A DNA stretch of 64,000 nucleotides from Streptococcus cuniculi (GCF_001921845.1 NZ_MSJM01000005.1:1-64000); one strand, 5' to 3'; positions 35,676 through 45,659 are shown, counted from the stretch's first letter. Made by a program: numbers and translations. Notes: generated by a model not told the origin, from the sequence alone.

Positions 35676-35936
35676 CAGAATGTAGAAAATCTCAAGATCT
35701 ATTGAAGCAAGTTAAAAAGTTCTGCTAATGTAACATTGTATTTCCGATTTTTGCGAGCGGAGCGAGCCTCATCAGATACTTTTCGCTGTGGTGAAAGTAG
35801 CGTCATGACCGGTGATGACGCTACTCGGAAATTTTGAGACTTTGGGCTCAAAATGTAGGTATGGAATTCCGTAGGAAGTCGCTACCGTCCGCACCACCTA
35901 AGAAAAGTATTACAGAAGAACTTTTTCTTCAAAATA
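35676..35936. repeat. Structured intergenic element, copy 1
   Basis: Non-coding. Its left part (up to 35802) and right part (35872-35936) match the element at 62273-62555. The two parts pair: ATACTTTTC (35776-35784) with GAAAAGTAT (35902-35910), GTGGTG (35788-35793) with CACCAC (35892-35897), and GTAGCG (35797-35802) with CGCTAC (35880-35885). The interior has two local hairpins, 35797-35825 and 35831-35852, that differ from copy 2. A final GAAGAA-TTCTTC hairpin closes the right end. It lies between duplicated terminators. Confidence 0.75.
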
Positions 35937-35962
35937 AAGCCCTGTCATGCGACAGGGCTTTT
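35937..35962 (+). terminator. purR terminator hairpin, second copy
   Basis: Exact repeat of 35652-35675, here followed by TTTT, so this is probably the functional terminator of purR. Confidence 0.75.
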
Positions 35963-35990
35963 GAAGGAGATTTCGTCACAGGAAACTGCT

Positions 35991-36097
35991 TATACTCGTC
36001 AAAAATCAAATTCTGACGTCGTTAACTCACCTTGCTGAACTTCAGTTCTAGCTACGATTTCGTTGCCTAGTCAGATTTTGATTTTTATAGAGTATTA
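35991..36097 (+). repeat. 107-bp RUP-like repeat, copy A
   Basis: Starts TATACTCGTCAAAAATCAAA and ends near GATTTTTATAGAGTATTA. The reverse complement of 55002-55108 matches with about ten differences over the shared core. Length and TA-flanked ends recall the pneumococcal RUP, a non-autonomous element moved by an IS630-type transposase. I did not find the transposase here. The rest of 36098-36369 shows only a terminator. Confidence 0.7.
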
Positions 36098-36254
36098 GAT
36101 AAGGTATCTAGTCCAGCTTCAAAGACGATATGAAAAAGAAAAGTTATTTAGGATAGATAAAGTATAACTTTTAAACCTTAATTTTTTCTTAACTGGCGAT
36201 ATTCAATTGAAACTTAAAGACTATATGTTTGAGATTTTGAGTAACGAATGTAAA

Positions 36255-36280
36255 ACAAGCTGGGAAAATCCCCAGCTTGT
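36255..36280 (-). terminator. treC terminator
   Basis: Arms 36255-36264 and 36271-36280 (10 bp), with a T-rich tail on the minus strand. Confidence 0.7.
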
Positions 36281-36369
36281 GCTTCTTCATCGAATTTCCT
36301 ATTTTGTCGTAGCTGTTACGAGTTTACTCGTTGTACAGATACGGATGCCCTAGGGGTACACTTTGTGTT

Positions 36370-38004
36370 TTACGGTCTTGTATCTTGTATAATCGCAAGG
36401 GTTTGATAGGGTTTGAGGGTGATGGTTTTGTGAATTGTTGTATCTGTGTAGTTGCTAATGAGCATTTTGCCGTTTTCATAGCCTGCTGGCAATTCCAGTT
36501 CAACATCTTTGGCAAAGAAGTTGTTGAGGACGAGGAGTTTTTGTTCTCCGAGGCTACGTTCAAAGGCATAGACGCTGTCGCTATCCTTGTAGGCTGCGGT
36601 ATAGTCGCCTTCTGCAATGATTGGGAGGGTCTTGCGCAAGCGAATCAATTCTTGATAGAAGGTGAAGATTGGCCCTTCTTTTTCAGCAGCCACATTGATG
36701 GTTGGGTAGGATTTTCCTGCCTTGAGCCAAGGCGTTCCTGTGGTAAATCCAGCATTTTCACTAGCATCCCATTGCATTGGTGTGCGAGAATTGTCACGGG
36801 ATTTTGCTTGGATAATGGCGAAGGCTTCCTCAGGTGTTTTCCCGTCCTCTAGCAGGATTTGATAGGCATTGAGGCTTTCCACATCGACATAATCCGCCAT
36901 CGAATCATAGTCTGGATCCATCATACCGATTTCTTCGCCCATGTAAATGTAAGGAGTTCCGCGTGAAAGATGGATGGAGGCTGCCAGCATGGTTGCCCCT
37001 TCGTTACGGAAATTCTCCACATCGACAAAGCGGTTGAGGGCCCGCGGTTGATCGTGGTTGTTGTAAAAGAGTGCATTCCAGCCATTACCCTCACTCATGC
37101 CTTCTCCCCAAGTGTGGAAGAGGCGTTTTAATTCTGGAAAATCAAAGTCCATGATGGTCCATTTTTGACCATCTTTGTAATCCACCTTGAGGTGGTGGAA
37201 GTTAAAGGCCATGGACAATTCCTCGCGGTCAGGTGCGGTATAAAGGATACAGTTTTCAATCGTGGTTGCAGACATTTCTCCGACCGTCATAAAGCCCTCT
37301 TCAGCCCCGAAAGTCGCTCTGTTCATCATCTTGAGATAGTCATGCGTGATAGGACGGTCTGTGTAGGCAGGTTTTCCGTCGTTTATCGGACAATCTTCTA
37401 ACACTTCATCTTTTCCGATGAGGTTGATGACATCAAAACGGAAGCCCTTGACACCCTTGTCTTTCCAGAAATTCACGACCTTGAACAATTCCTCGCGGAC
37501 ATGCGGGTTGCGCCAATTGAGGTCGGCCTGGGTCACATCAAAGAGGTGGAGGTAGTATTTGCCAGTATCCCCAAAGGGCGCCCAAGCGTTTCCGCCAAAT
37601 TTCGACACCCAGTCTGTCGGTTCATCGCGCAGGATAAAGAAATCTTGGTAGTAGGGATCGCCAGCAAGGGCTTTTTGGAACCATTCGTGGTCTGTTGAGC
37701 AGTGGTTGAGCACCATGTCAAGCATGAAATCAATGCCCAGTTCTTGCCCAACTGCAATCATCTCTTCAAAATCTGCCATCGTCCCAAAATCAGGATTGAC
37801 CGCCGTGTAGTCTGAAATATCGTATCCATTGTCACGTTGAGGGCTAGGATAGAAGGGATTGAGCCAGATCATGTCGATGCCTAATTCTTTCAGATAAGGC
37901 AGTTTTTGGATGATTCCTTGCAAATCTCCGACACCATTTCCAGTTGTATCCTTGTAAGATTTTGGATAGATTTGATAGACGACCTTGCGTTTATCGATTG
38001 CCAT
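36370..38004 (-). CDS. treC: Trehalose-6-phosphate hydrolase
   Basis: 544 residues, GH13. Catalytic residues lie in GFRFDVINLIG (nucleophile Asp), TVGEMSA (acid/base Glu) and NNHDQPRALNRF. It splits trehalose-6-phosphate into glucose and glucose-6-phosphate. Related oligo-1,6-glucosidases (DexB) have the same fold, but the adjacent treP and treR favour TreC. GGAG precedes the ATG. Confidence 0.93.
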   Translation of the reverse strand: MAIDKRKVVYQIYPKSYKDTTGNGVGDLQGIIQKLPYLKELGIDMIWLNPFYPSPQRDNGYDISDYTAVNPDFGTMADFEEMIAVGQELGIDFMLDMVLNHCSTDHEWFQKALAGDPYYQDFFILRDEPTDWVSKFGGNAWAPFGDTGKYYLHLFDVTQADLNWRNPHVREELFKVVNFWKDKGVKGFRFDVINLIGKDEVLEDCPINDGKPAYTDRPITHDYLKMMNRATFGAEEGFMTVGEMSATTIENCILYTAPDREELSMAFNFHHLKVDYKDGQKWTIMDFDFPELKRLFHTWGEGMSEGNGWNALFYNNHDQPRALNRFVDVENFRNEGATMLAASIHLSRGTPYIYMGEEIGMMDPDYDSMADYVDVESLNAYQILLEDGKTPEEAFAIIQAKSRDNSRTPMQWDASENAGFTTGTPWLKAGKSYPTINVAAEKEGPIFTFYQELIRLRKTLPIIAEGDYTAAYKDSDSVYAFERSLGEQKLLVLNNFFAKDVELELPAGYENGKMLISNYTDTTIHKTITLKPYQTLAIIQDTRP

Positions 38005-38103
38005 GTGTTTCTCCTATTCTATTCAATTCAAAGCTAATGGCAGAAGCTGAGTTCCTTCCAACCCATGTCAGAATGGTGGTGGAAGAGAGCTCAGCTTCAA
38101 TGG

Positions 38104-38123
38104 TTGATTTTTGACGAGTATTA
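38104..38123 (-). repeat. End fragment of the RUP-like repeat at the treP stop
   Basis: TTGATTTTTGACGAGTATTA matches one end of the 107-bp repeat. The last three bases (38121-38123) are the treP stop codon on the minus strand. The rest of the repeat is absent. Confidence 0.6.
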
Positions 38124-40097
38124 GGCTTTTAGGATTGCTTGTCCGCGCTCTACTTCACGTGGCAAGTCTCCGATGATTTCTGCTGGGAAATCAGTATGGT
38201 TGGTAATGATGACGGGTGTTTCAACGACGAGTCCTGCTTCTTTAATCACGTTGATATCAAAGCTAATCAATTTGTCACCAGCCTTGATGTGGTCACCTTG
38301 TTGAACGTGTGCTTCAAAGCCTTTTCCTTCAAGGGTGACAGTATCCATACCGATGTGCATGAGCATTTCAACACCGTTTGTACCTGTGATACCGACAGCG
38401 TGTTTGGTTGGGAAGAGGACAGACACGACCCCATCGATTGGAGCGACCAATTCGCCCTCGCTTGGGTCAATCAAGATTCCTTGCCCCATCACGCCAGAAG
38501 CAAAGACAGGGTCAGTTGCAGTAGAGAGTTCTTTGGCTTGACCAGTCAAAGGGCTGATGATTTCAGCAGGAGTTTTTGCTTCAGTTGTTTCTGCGACAGT
38601 TACAACTTCTTCTGCGACCTCTTCTTTTTTCATGAATAAACCAGTTTTGGCAAAGACAAAGGTGAGGATGAATGGCACGGCAATGGCAATCGCCATCGTC
38701 AATAAGAAGGCACCAAAGTATTTAGAGTTGATGGAAAGGATGGCTGGAAGTCCACCAATACCGATGGCGTTGGCTTGGACATTCAACATCACGCAGACAA
38801 GTCCTGCAAGAGATGATCCAATCATTCCTGCGACAAATGGGTAGACATATTTGACGTTGACCCCAAAGAGGGCTGGCTCTGTAACACCGAGGTAGGCAGA
38901 AACAGTAGCTGGAAGAGCAACTTGGGCGTCACGCTCATTGTGGCGTTTCATGAAGAAGTAAGCAAATACAGCAGAACCTTGTGCGATGTTTGAAAGAGCG
39001 ATCATTGGCCAAAGACCTGTTCCGCCAGTATCTGCCATGAGTTGTGTGTCAATGGCATTGGTCATGTGGTGGAGACCAGTGATAACGAACGGCGCATAAA
39101 GGGCACCAAATACAAGACCGAAGAGCCATTTAAGTGAGCCAGTCAAACCAGCTAATACTACAGCAGAAATCCATTTACCGATTGTCCAGCCGATAGGACC
39201 AAGAACCGTATGCGCAAGGATAAGGGCTGGGATAAGTGATAAGAATGGAACAAATATCATTGAAATTACTTCTGGTACAACTTTTCGCCAGAATCGCTCA
39301 AGATATCCGAGTGATAGACCAGCAAGGAGGGCTGGGATCACTTGCGCTTGATAACCGACACGAGCGACTGAGAAGTAGCCAAAATCCCAGTATTTTAAAG
39401 TCCCTTCAGCTACGGCTTTAGTATAGTCATAAGCATTGGTTAACTGAGATGAAACTAGACAGATACCAAGGACGATACCAAGGATTTGGCTGGTCCCCAT
39501 TTTACGGCTGACAGACCAAGTAATTCCGACTGGGAGGAATTGGAAGATTGCTTCACCTGGTAGCCAGAGAAAGTCATTGACTCCTCGCCAAAATGTTGAT
39601 ACATCAACAATCGTATTATATCGAGGAGAGCCGTCAGGCATGACTTGTTTCACACCGTCAATGATTTTTTGGCCGAGCCACTCCATTTGAACGCCTTCAA
39701 GGACATTACGGAAACCGAGAATCAATCCCCCAACAATCAAGGCTGGAATAATAGGAGTGAAGATTTCAGCCAGCATCGTCATGACACGTTGGACAGGATT
39801 TTGGTTGCTTTTAGCAGCTGATTTGGCAGCTTCTTTTGAAACGCCTTCGATGCCTGAAATGGCTGTGAAGTCATTGTAGAAGATAGGCACGTCGTTTCCG
39901 ATAATGACTTGGAATTGCCCTGCATTGGTGAAGGTTCCCTTAACCGCAGGGATGTTTTCGATGGTTTTTACATCCGCTTTTTTCGGGTCTCCCAATACAA
40001 AACGCATCCGCGTCGCACAGTGCGTTACAGCTGTAACGTTTTCCTTGCCGCCGACCGCATCAAGCAAGGTCTTAGCATCTTGTTCAAATTTTCCCAT
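38121..40097 (-). CDS. treP: PTS trehalose-specific component IIBCA
   Basis: About 658 residues: IIB with Cys in VTHCATRMRFVL (near 27), IIC with about ten spans, and a C-terminal IIA-Glc-like domain with the phospho-His in EMLMHIGMDTVTLEG. It imports trehalose as trehalose-6-phosphate. I chose the ATG at 40095-40097 (AAAGGAAAT upstream), which gives the usual MGKFEQDAKTLLDAVGG start; longer frames read into the promoter. The stop codon is formed at the edge of a repeat remnant. Confidence 0.94.
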   Translation of the reverse strand: MGKFEQDAKTLLDAVGGKENVTAVTHCATRMRFVLGDPKKADVKTIENIPAVKGTFTNAGQFQVIIGNDVPIFYNDFTAISGIEGVSKEAAKSAAKSNQNPVQRVMTMLAEIFTPIIPALIVGGLILGFRNVLEGVQMEWLGQKIIDGVKQVMPDGSPRYNTIVDVSTFWRGVNDFLWLPGEAIFQFLPVGITWSVSRKMGTSQILGIVLGICLVSSQLTNAYDYTKAVAEGTLKYWDFGYFSVARVGYQAQVIPALLAGLSLGYLERFWRKVVPEVISMIFVPFLSLIPALILAHTVLGPIGWTIGKWISAVVLAGLTGSLKWLFGLVFGALYAPFVITGLHHMTNAIDTQLMADTGGTGLWPMIALSNIAQGSAVFAYFFMKRHNERDAQVALPATVSAYLGVTEPALFGVNVKYVYPFVAGMIGSSLAGLVCVMLNVQANAIGIGGLPAILSINSKYFGAFLLTMAIAIAVPFILTFVFAKTGLFMKKEEVAEEVVTVAETTEAKTPAEIISPLTGQAKELSTATDPVFASGVMGQGILIDPSEGELVAPIDGVVSVLFPTKHAVGITGTNGVEMLMHIGMDTVTLEGKGFEAHVQQGDHIKAGDKLISFDINVIKEAGLVVETPVIITNHTDFPAEIIGDLPREVERGQAILKA

Positions 40098-40149
40098 TGA
40101 GATATTTCCTTTAGACAATCGTTGAACGATGTCTCCTTTCCTTTTTGCA

Positions 40150-40169
40150 AAATTTGTACGGACAAATTT
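40150..40169. promoter_or_regulatory. Candidate TreR operator
   Basis: Perfect 8-bp inverted repeat AAATTTGT-ACGG-ACAAATTT in the divergent treP/treR region, next to the treP promoter. The place and symmetry suit a GntR-family TreR dimer. Confidence 0.6.
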
Positions 40170-40217
40170 ATAAGACAAGAGTATTGTATCCGATTTCAAG
40201 ATAGAATGCAAGCTTTT

Positions 40218-40247
40218 TTGTAAAAAAAATTTAAATTTTGTTATAAT
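40218..40247 (+). promoter_or_regulatory. treR promoter
   Basis: TTGTAA (40218-40223), 18-bp spacer, TATAAT (40242-40247). Confidence 0.6.
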
Positions 40248-40289
40248 AGGAACAGTTGTATGATAAAAAGCAGACCAATGGAAAGAGTT

Positions 40290-41003
40290 ATGAAAAAATA
40301 TCAAGAAATTTTCAATGATATAAAGGAAAAAATAGCAGCCAATGTCTATCCTGCAGAGCATGTCCTGCCCACGGAAAAAGACTTACAAGCTCAGTATCAG
40401 GTGAGCCGTGACACGATTCGCAAGGCCTTGGCCATGCTGACAGAGCGCGGCTTGATTCAAAAGGTGCAGGGCAAAGGTTCACTGGTGCTAAAGCAGGAAC
40501 TGCTTGATTTTCCTGTGTCGGGCCTCACCTCCTATCAGGAATTGACCCAGTCGCTTCACATGGACAGCCACACGGAAGTGGTGAGCTTGGAGTTGCTGAC
40601 GGTGACGAGCAATCTCGCCCAATTAACAGGCTTTGAACCCTATAGTCAGGTTTGGAAACTTGTCCGTACAAGATCCATTGATGGCAAGGTGTCGGTCCTT
40701 GATACCGACTATCTTTCGCAGGACTTGGTGCCTCATCTGACCGAGGAAATTGCCCAAGTCTCGATTTATGCCTATTTGGAGGGCGAATTGGGGCTGGATA
40801 TTGCCTATGCCCAAAAGGAAATCACGGTGGAGCCGACCAATCGAGAAGAGCGAGAATTGATGAACAGTAAGGATGATTATTTAGTTCAGATTCGTTCCCG
40901 CGTCTTTCTAGGCAACACCCAGCAGTTTCAATACACGGAGAGTAAGCATAAAATCGACAAATTTCGCTTTGTTGATTTTGCACGGAGAAAGAATGTTCTC
41001 TAA
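40290..41003 (+). CDS. treR: Trehalose operon repressor TreR (GntR family)
   Basis: 237 residues. N-terminal GntR winged helix (LPTEKDLQAQYQVSRDTIRK; RGLIQKVQGKGSLV) and a C-terminal UTRA domain that senses trehalose-6-phosphate. The ATG at 40290 (GGAAAG upstream) matches other streptococcal TreR starts. Divergent from treP-treC. Confidence 0.93.
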   Translation: MKKYQEIFNDIKEKIAANVYPAEHVLPTEKDLQAQYQVSRDTIRKALAMLTERGLIQKVQGKGSLVLKQELLDFPVSGLTSYQELTQSLHMDSHTEVVSLELLTVTSNLAQLTGFEPYSQVWKLVRTRSIDGKVSVLDTDYLSQDLVPHLTEEIAQVSIYAYLEGELGLDIAYAQKEITVEPTNREERELMNSKDDYLVQIRSRVFLGNTQQFQYTESKHKIDKFRFVDFARRKNVL

Positions 41004-41047
41004 TCTTTTAAGGAGCATGGAGATTAGCCAAACGGCTGATTTTACGA

Positions 41048-41053
41048 TATAAT
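41048..41053 (+). promoter_or_regulatory. -10 element of the zapA promoter
   Basis: TATAAT 19 bases before the zapA ribosome/start region; the -35 is weak. Confidence 0.5.
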
Positions 41054-41071
41054 AGTAGGTGAGGTAATGTT

Positions 41072-41383
41072 ATGGCAAACTTAAATCGATACAAATTTAC
41101 TTTCGGAGACAAACAGTTAACGCTCACGACAGAGCATGACAATCTCTTTATGGAAGAGATTGAGCGAATCGCGCAGGAAAAATACCAGGCGATTAAGGAA
41201 AAGATGCCGACGGCAGATTCTGAGACCCTAGCGCTTTTGCTTGCAATCAATGCCCTGTCTGTTCAGTTGAAACGGGAAATGGAGCATGAGAAGGTAGAAG
41301 CTGAATTGGCTAGTATGAAAGAAAAGGTTCTCAAGAAAAACGTGACCCTATTAGACTTAGATGAACTTGAGGAGCTATCATGA
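41072..41383 (+). CDS. zapA: Cell division protein ZapA
   Basis: 103 residues: N-terminal beta-rich head (NRYKFTFGDKQLTLTTEHDN) and a C-terminal coiled coil (VQLKREMEHEKVEAELASMKE). It bundles FtsZ filaments. GAGGT lies just before the ATG. The end overlaps cvpA by 4 bp. Usual streptococcal place upstream of mutS2. Confidence 0.92.
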   Translation: MANLNRYKFTFGDKQLTLTTEHDNLFMEEIERIAQEKYQAIKEKMPTADSETLALLLAINALSVQLKREMEHEKVEAELASMKEKVLKKNVTLLDLDELEELS

Positions 41384-41928
41384 TTACAGTATTGTTGCTG
41401 CTTATTTTACTGTGGAGTTTTTACATCGGCTATAGCCGGGGCTTGGTCTTGCAAAGTTATTATACCTTTGCAAGCATTTTTGCTCTGATAATCGCAGCGG
41501 GTCAATTTAAAAAGCTGATTGGCCTCCTATATCTTTGGGTGCCTTTTGCGACTGCTTCTCAAGGCGCAAGTACCTACTATTTTGATAGCAAGTATCTGTT
41601 CAGCTTAGATAAGATTTTTTATGCTGGACTCGCCTTTCTAGTAGTCTATGCGCTCGTTTATGCCTTGATGAGATTGCTAGGGCTCTTGATGCACTTGGTG
41701 CGATTTGCTGATCCAGACACGACCGTAACCAATGTGGTGAGTGGTGTATTGGCAGTGGTGGTGACCCTTATCTCCTTGCAGATTGTCCTAACGATTGCAG
41801 GGACCATTCCCCTAGCGCTGGTGCAGGATACCCTCCACAAGAGCTGGCTTGCCAATGCAATCATCCAATACACACCGATGACGAGCAGTTTGTTCAAAAA
41901 TCTGTGGATTGGCACTATTGGACACTAG
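41380..41928 (+). CDS. cvpA: CvpA family membrane protein
   Basis: 182 residues with four spans, starting ITVLLLLILLWSFYIGYSRGLVLQ, as in CvpA/colicin V production proteins. In streptococci it lies between zapA and mutS2. Function in Gram-positives is unclear. The 130 bases to mutS2 hold a short TTTTATAGAGTAT match to the RUP-like repeat end and no gene. Confidence 0.9.
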   Translation: MITVLLLLILLWSFYIGYSRGLVLQSYYTFASIFALIIAAGQFKKLIGLLYLWVPFATASQGASTYYFDSKYLFSLDKIFYAGLAFLVVYALVYALMRLLGLLMHLVRFADPDTTVTNVVSGVLAVVVTLISLQIVLTIAGTIPLALVQDTLHKSWLANAIIQYTPMTSSLFKNLWIGTIGH

Positions 41929-42058
41929 GCCGTCAGTTGAGCTGTTTTATAGAGTATCATTTGTAAAAAGGGGTTGAGCACAGGGTGTCCAGTCCCTCTG
42001 TTTTTACCAAGAATAGCACTCATAAAGAATAAAAGAGGAAAATCCTCGGAGAAAGAAT

Positions 42059-44392
42059 ATGAATCAAAAAATTATGGAAACCCTAGAGTTTCACAAGGTC
42101 AAGGCCTTGTTTGAACCTCTTATGTTGACAGAACAAGGAGCTGTTGAACTACGAGAGCTCATGCCTATGACAGATGCGGCGAAAATTCAGCAGGCCTTTG
42201 ATGAAGTGACCGATATGGCGCAATTGTTCGTCGAACACCCTCGTTTTAGCTTGGGAGCTACGATTGATATCGCACCTGCCATGAAACGTTTGGATTTGGA
42301 AGCCGATCTCAATATTTCTGAGATACTGGCTGTCAAAAAAGTCTTGGAAGTATCAAAGGAATTGGTCGATTTTTACCAGCAGTTGGAAAATGTGGACCTG
42401 ATTCAGTTGCCGTCCCTGTTTGAAAAGATTGAGCTATTCCCCCATATCCAAGGGAGTTTACAGGCCATTAACAATGCAGGTTTTGTCGAAGACTTTGCTA
42501 GTGAAACCTTGACCAAGATTCGCAGAAAGATTCGCGAATCCGAAGATCAAATCAGGCAGGTCTTACAAGACATGCTCAAGAGCAAGAGCGATATGTTGAC
42601 AGATACCGTCTTAGCCAGTCGGAACGGGCGCAATGTCCTACCTGTGAAAAATACCTACCGCAATCGCATTTCAGGTGTTGTGCATGATATTTCAGCTTCA
42701 GGCTCAACCGTCTACATCGAACCGCGTGCGGTCGTCTCCCTCAATGAAGAACTGACCCATGCCAAGGCCGAGGAACGCCATGAAATCAGCCGTATCTTGC
42801 AGGAATTGTCCGATATGCTACGTCCCCATAGTCGCGTCATTCGCAACAACGCTTGGGTGATTGGGCATCTAGATTTCATTCGTGCCAAGCATGTCTTTGC
42901 CCGTACCTATCAGGCTACCATTCCAACCTTATCCCTGACCAAGGATATTGCCCTGTTAAATGTTCGTCATCCGCTCTTGGCTAATCCTGTGCCTAATGAT
43001 TTGTATTTTAAGGAAGCATTAACCGCAATCGTGATTACAGGTCCCAATACAGGTGGTAAGACCATCATGCTGAAAACACTAGGGCTGACGCATCTCATGG
43101 CCCAGTCGGGGCTGCCGATTTTGGCCGATAAGGGCAGTCGGGTTGGCTTGTTCCACGACATTTTTGCAGATATTGGAGATGAGCAGTCCATCGAGCAGAG
43201 CCTCTCAACGTTCTCCAGTCACATGACCCATACAGTGGATATTTTGGCAACTGCTGATCAAGATTCCCTTATCCTATTTGATGAATTGGGAGCGGGGACT
43301 GATCCACAAGAGGGTGCATCCCTTGCGATGGCGATTTTGGAAGACTTGCGCTTGCGAGGCATTAAAACCATGGCAACGACCCACTATCCAGAATTAAAAG
43401 CCTACGGAATTGAGACACTAGGCGTGGAAAATGCCAGCATGGAATTTGATAGCCAGAGTCTGCGACCGACCTACAAATTTATGCAGGGTGTTCCCGGACG
43501 TTCCAATGCCTTTGAGATTGCAAAGCGCCTCGGCTTATCAACAGCCATTATCAAGGATGCGGAAAATATGATCAGCACCGATAGTGATGTCAACCACATC
43601 ATTGAAAAGCTAGAAGCGCAGACCGTGGAAAGCCGCAAGCGCCTCGATACCATTCGTGAGGTCGAGCAGGAAAATCTCAAGATGAACCGTGTCTTGAAGA
43701 AGCTCTACCATGAATTTTCACGGGAAAAAGAAACAGAGTTAAACAAGGCGCGCTTGGAGGCGCAGGAGATTGTCACCATGGCCTTGGCTGAAAGTGATGA
43801 TATTTTAAAGAACCTCAACAGTCAGGCCAGTCTCAAACCGCATCAGATTATTGAAGCTAAAAGTCAGCTGAAAAAACTAGCACCAGAAGTCGTTGACCTT
43901 TCGAAAAACAAGGTCTTGAAAAAGGCAAAGAAAGAAAAGGCTGCGCGCGTGGGTGATGATATTTTGGTGACCAGTTATGGACAGCGCGGAACCTTGACCA
44001 AGCAGCTCAAAGACGGACGTTGGGAAGCCCAAGTTGGCTTGATTAAGATGACCCTAAAAGCAGACGAGTTTACACTTGTTAAGGCTGAAAAAGCAGAAAA
44101 GCCAAAACAAAAACAAGTCCATGTCGTCAAACGCACAACTGGCAAAGGGCCGAAGGCCCGCCTTGATTTACGAGGAAAACGCTACGAAGAGGCCATGCAG
44201 GAACTAGATGAATTTATCGACCAGGCTCTTCTCAACAATATGTCTCAAGTCGATATCATTCACGGTATCGGGACAGGGGTCATCCGTGAGGGAGTGACCA
44301 AGTATCTTCGCCGCAACAAGCAGGTCAAAGAATTTGGCTATGCTCCCCAGAATGCAGGAGGCAGCGGTGCTACCATTGTGATCTTTAAGTAA
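42059..44392 (+). CDS. mutS2: Endonuclease MutS2 (ribosome rescue factor)
   Basis: 777 residues: MutS clamp and core, ATPase with Walker [17 protein letters not shown] and Walker [15 protein letters not shown], long coiled coil, KOW-like part and C-terminal Smr nuclease domain ([33 protein letters not shown]). MutS2 splits collided ribosomes and suppresses recombination in Bacillus. GGAGAAAG precedes the ATG. Confidence 0.96.
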   Translation: MNQKIMETLEFHKVKALFEPLMLTEQGAVELRELMPMTDAAKIQQAFDEVTDMAQLFVEHPRFSLGATIDIAPAMKRLDLEADLNISEILAVKKVLEVSKELVDFYQQLENVDLIQLPSLFEKIELFPHIQGSLQAINNAGFVEDFASETLTKIRRKIRESEDQIRQVLQDMLKSKSDMLTDTVLASRNGRNVLPVKNTYRNRISGVVHDISASGSTVYIEPRAVVSLNEELTHAKAEERHEISRILQELSDMLRPHSRVIRNNAWVIGHLDFIRAKHVFARTYQATIPTLSLTKDIALLNVRHPLLANPVPNDLYFKEALTAIVITGPNTGGKTIMLKTLGLTHLMAQSGLPILADKGSRVGLFHDIFADIGDEQSIEQSLSTFSSHMTHTVDILATADQDSLILFDELGAGTDPQEGASLAMAILEDLRLRGIKTMATTHYPELKAYGIETLGVENASMEFDSQSLRPTYKFMQGVPGRSNAFEIAKRLGLSTAIIKDAENMISTDSDVNHIIEKLEAQTVESRKRLDTIREVEQENLKMNRVLKKLYHEFSREKETELNKARLEAQEIVTMALAESDDILKNLNSQASLKPHQIIEAKSQLKKLAPEVVDLSKNKVLKKAKKEKAARVGDDILVTSYGQRGTLTKQLKDGRWEAQVGLIKMTLKADEFTLVKAEKAEKPKQKQVHVVKRTTGKGPKARLDLRGKRYEEAMQELDEFIDQALLNNMSQVDIIHGIGTGVIREGVTKYLRRNKQVKEFGYAPQNAGGSGATIVIFK

Positions 44393-44433
44393 TGAGTAGC
44401 GGTAGATGATTTTAAAAATATGGAGAACCTGCC

Positions 44434-44823
44434 ATGCATTTCAATAAACTTATTCCAGCATTATCTGTCTTTGACATCACGCGGACAAAAGATTTTTATG
44501 CAACCCTAGGCTTTAAACTAGAGTATGAGCGAGCAGAAGACAAGTTTGCTTTTATGACGTTTGAGGATAGTCAGTTTATGTTTGAGCAAATCCACGATGA
44601 CGGCTGGAACATTGGTGAATTAGAATATCCCTTAGGGCGGGGAATCAATTTTTCAATCACCTGCGACCGTGTGGAAGAGCTCTATCGAACGATTCAAAAG
44701 GAGCAAATCGAGATTTATAGAGAATTGACAAGAAGTTCATATCTCGTCAATGGTATCGCTATAGAGCAAATCGAATTTCTCCTGCAAGACCCCAATGGCT
44801 ACTTGCTACGATTTACAAATTGA
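44434..44823 (+). CDS. VOC-family (bleomycin-resistance-like) protein
   Basis: 129 residues with two beta-alpha-beta-beta-beta units: LIPALSVFDITRTKDFYATLGF first, then the metal/ligand strand RGINFSITCD and LQDPNGYLLRF. Members bind metals or sequester small molecules such as bleomycin; the substrate is unknown. Confidence 0.88.
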   Translation: MHFNKLIPALSVFDITRTKDFYATLGFKLEYERAEDKFAFMTFEDSQFMFEQIHDDGWNIGELEYPLGRGINFSITCDRVEELYRTIQKEQIEIYRELTRSSYLVNGIAIEQIEFLLQDPNGYLLRFTN

Positions 44824-44885
44824 TTATTTCTAGTTCAGTAGTAAGGAAGCGGTCTACCATTATGAGCTTTAAAGAGCCTACCCCC

Positions 44886-44913
44886 TTGACAGATAGTATT
44901 TGTGGAGTACAAT
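44886..44913 (+). promoter_or_regulatory. Promoter of the acetyltransferase gene
   Basis: TTGACA (44886-44891), 16-bp spacer, TACAAT (44908-44913), about 30 bases before the start. Confidence 0.75.
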
Positions 44914-44942
44914 ACGAATATCAACCATACAGGAGGTCAATC

Positions 44943-45593
44943 ATGCTCATCAGACAATACCAAGCCAGCGATGAAAAAGGCTGGGTCTATACCAAGGCAC
45001 TCAGCTATCTCTTTTCGCCCTTTTTTGACGACAGGGAGACGGAAAAACCAGCCTTAGATACAGACATCTACGACCACCGCATCGAGTTAGTGGCAGAAAT
45101 GGACGGCCAGATTGTCGGCTTATTGGACATGGATATCTACAATCAAGAGTATAGCCAGTCTTATCTGTATGCGCCGGCAGACAAGGTAGCTTATTTCACC
45201 AATCTAGCTGTTCATCCAGATTATCAAGGAAAGAGCATTGCGCAAGCGCTCTATGCCAAAGCCTTGAGCGAGTTGCAGGAACATCAGGTGGAAAAACTAG
45301 CCATTTTTACGCGCGCGGGCGATGTGGCCAATCATCTCTATCAAAAATGGGGTGGCAAACTGGTCTGTAGCGATTATCTGGTTATCGGGCAACCCAAGGA
45401 TACGCCAGCTTTTCGTTTTGGGGTGGATTTGGACAAGGGACAGTTAGCCTTGAAAGATATGGATAATCAGCGCCTGCCTTATTACCTCAGAGAGGGGATT
45501 TACATCGTTACGGATCAGACAGACCTGGACTTGTTTGACATCGAGGAATGCTACCAAGAATTGACCTATGTCGTAGATATTCCGCAGGCGTAG
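44943..45593 (+). CDS. GNAT-family N-acetyltransferase
   Basis: 216 residues. MLIRQYQASDEKGWVY opening, acetyl-CoA-binding strand and loop FTNLAVHPDYQGKSIAQALY (R/Q-x-x-G-x-A) near 85-105, and a C-terminal extension of about 80 residues not seen in minimal GNATs. The ATG at 44943 behind AGGAGG is clearly better than upstream codons, which cross the promoter. Target unknown. Confidence 0.88.
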   Translation: MLIRQYQASDEKGWVYTKALSYLFSPFFDDRETEKPALDTDIYDHRIELVAEMDGQIVGLLDMDIYNQEYSQSYLYAPADKVAYFTNLAVHPDYQGKSIAQALYAKALSELQEHQVEKLAIFTRAGDVANHLYQKWGGKLVCSDYLVIGQPKDTPAFRFGVDLDKGQLALKDMDNQRLPYYLREGIYIVTDQTDLDLFDIEECYQELTYVVDIPQA

Positions 45594-45659
45594 CAAATAT
45601 TTTGAAAAAGCATTTTTTTGGTGTAGAATAGCAGTACAAAGAAAAAAAGGAGAACGAAT

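Noticed and set aside
36370-38004. DexB/oligo-1,6-glucosidase instead of TreC
   Set aside because: Same fold, but the operon with a trehalose PTS and TreR makes trehalose-6-phosphate hydrolase much more likely.
40098-40361. N-terminal extension of treP
   Set aside because: It crosses the operator/promoter region, encodes residues unlike any IIB, and the ATG at 40095-40097 has a ribosome site and the conserved MGKFEQDA start.
41929-42058. Riboswitch or T-box before mutS2
   Set aside because: Some short complementarities exist, but no specifier/antiterminator or known aptamer motif is seen.
44820-44942. Longer start for the GNAT protein
   Set aside because: The upstream codons overlap a good promoter and have no ribosome site, while 44943 has AGGAGG.
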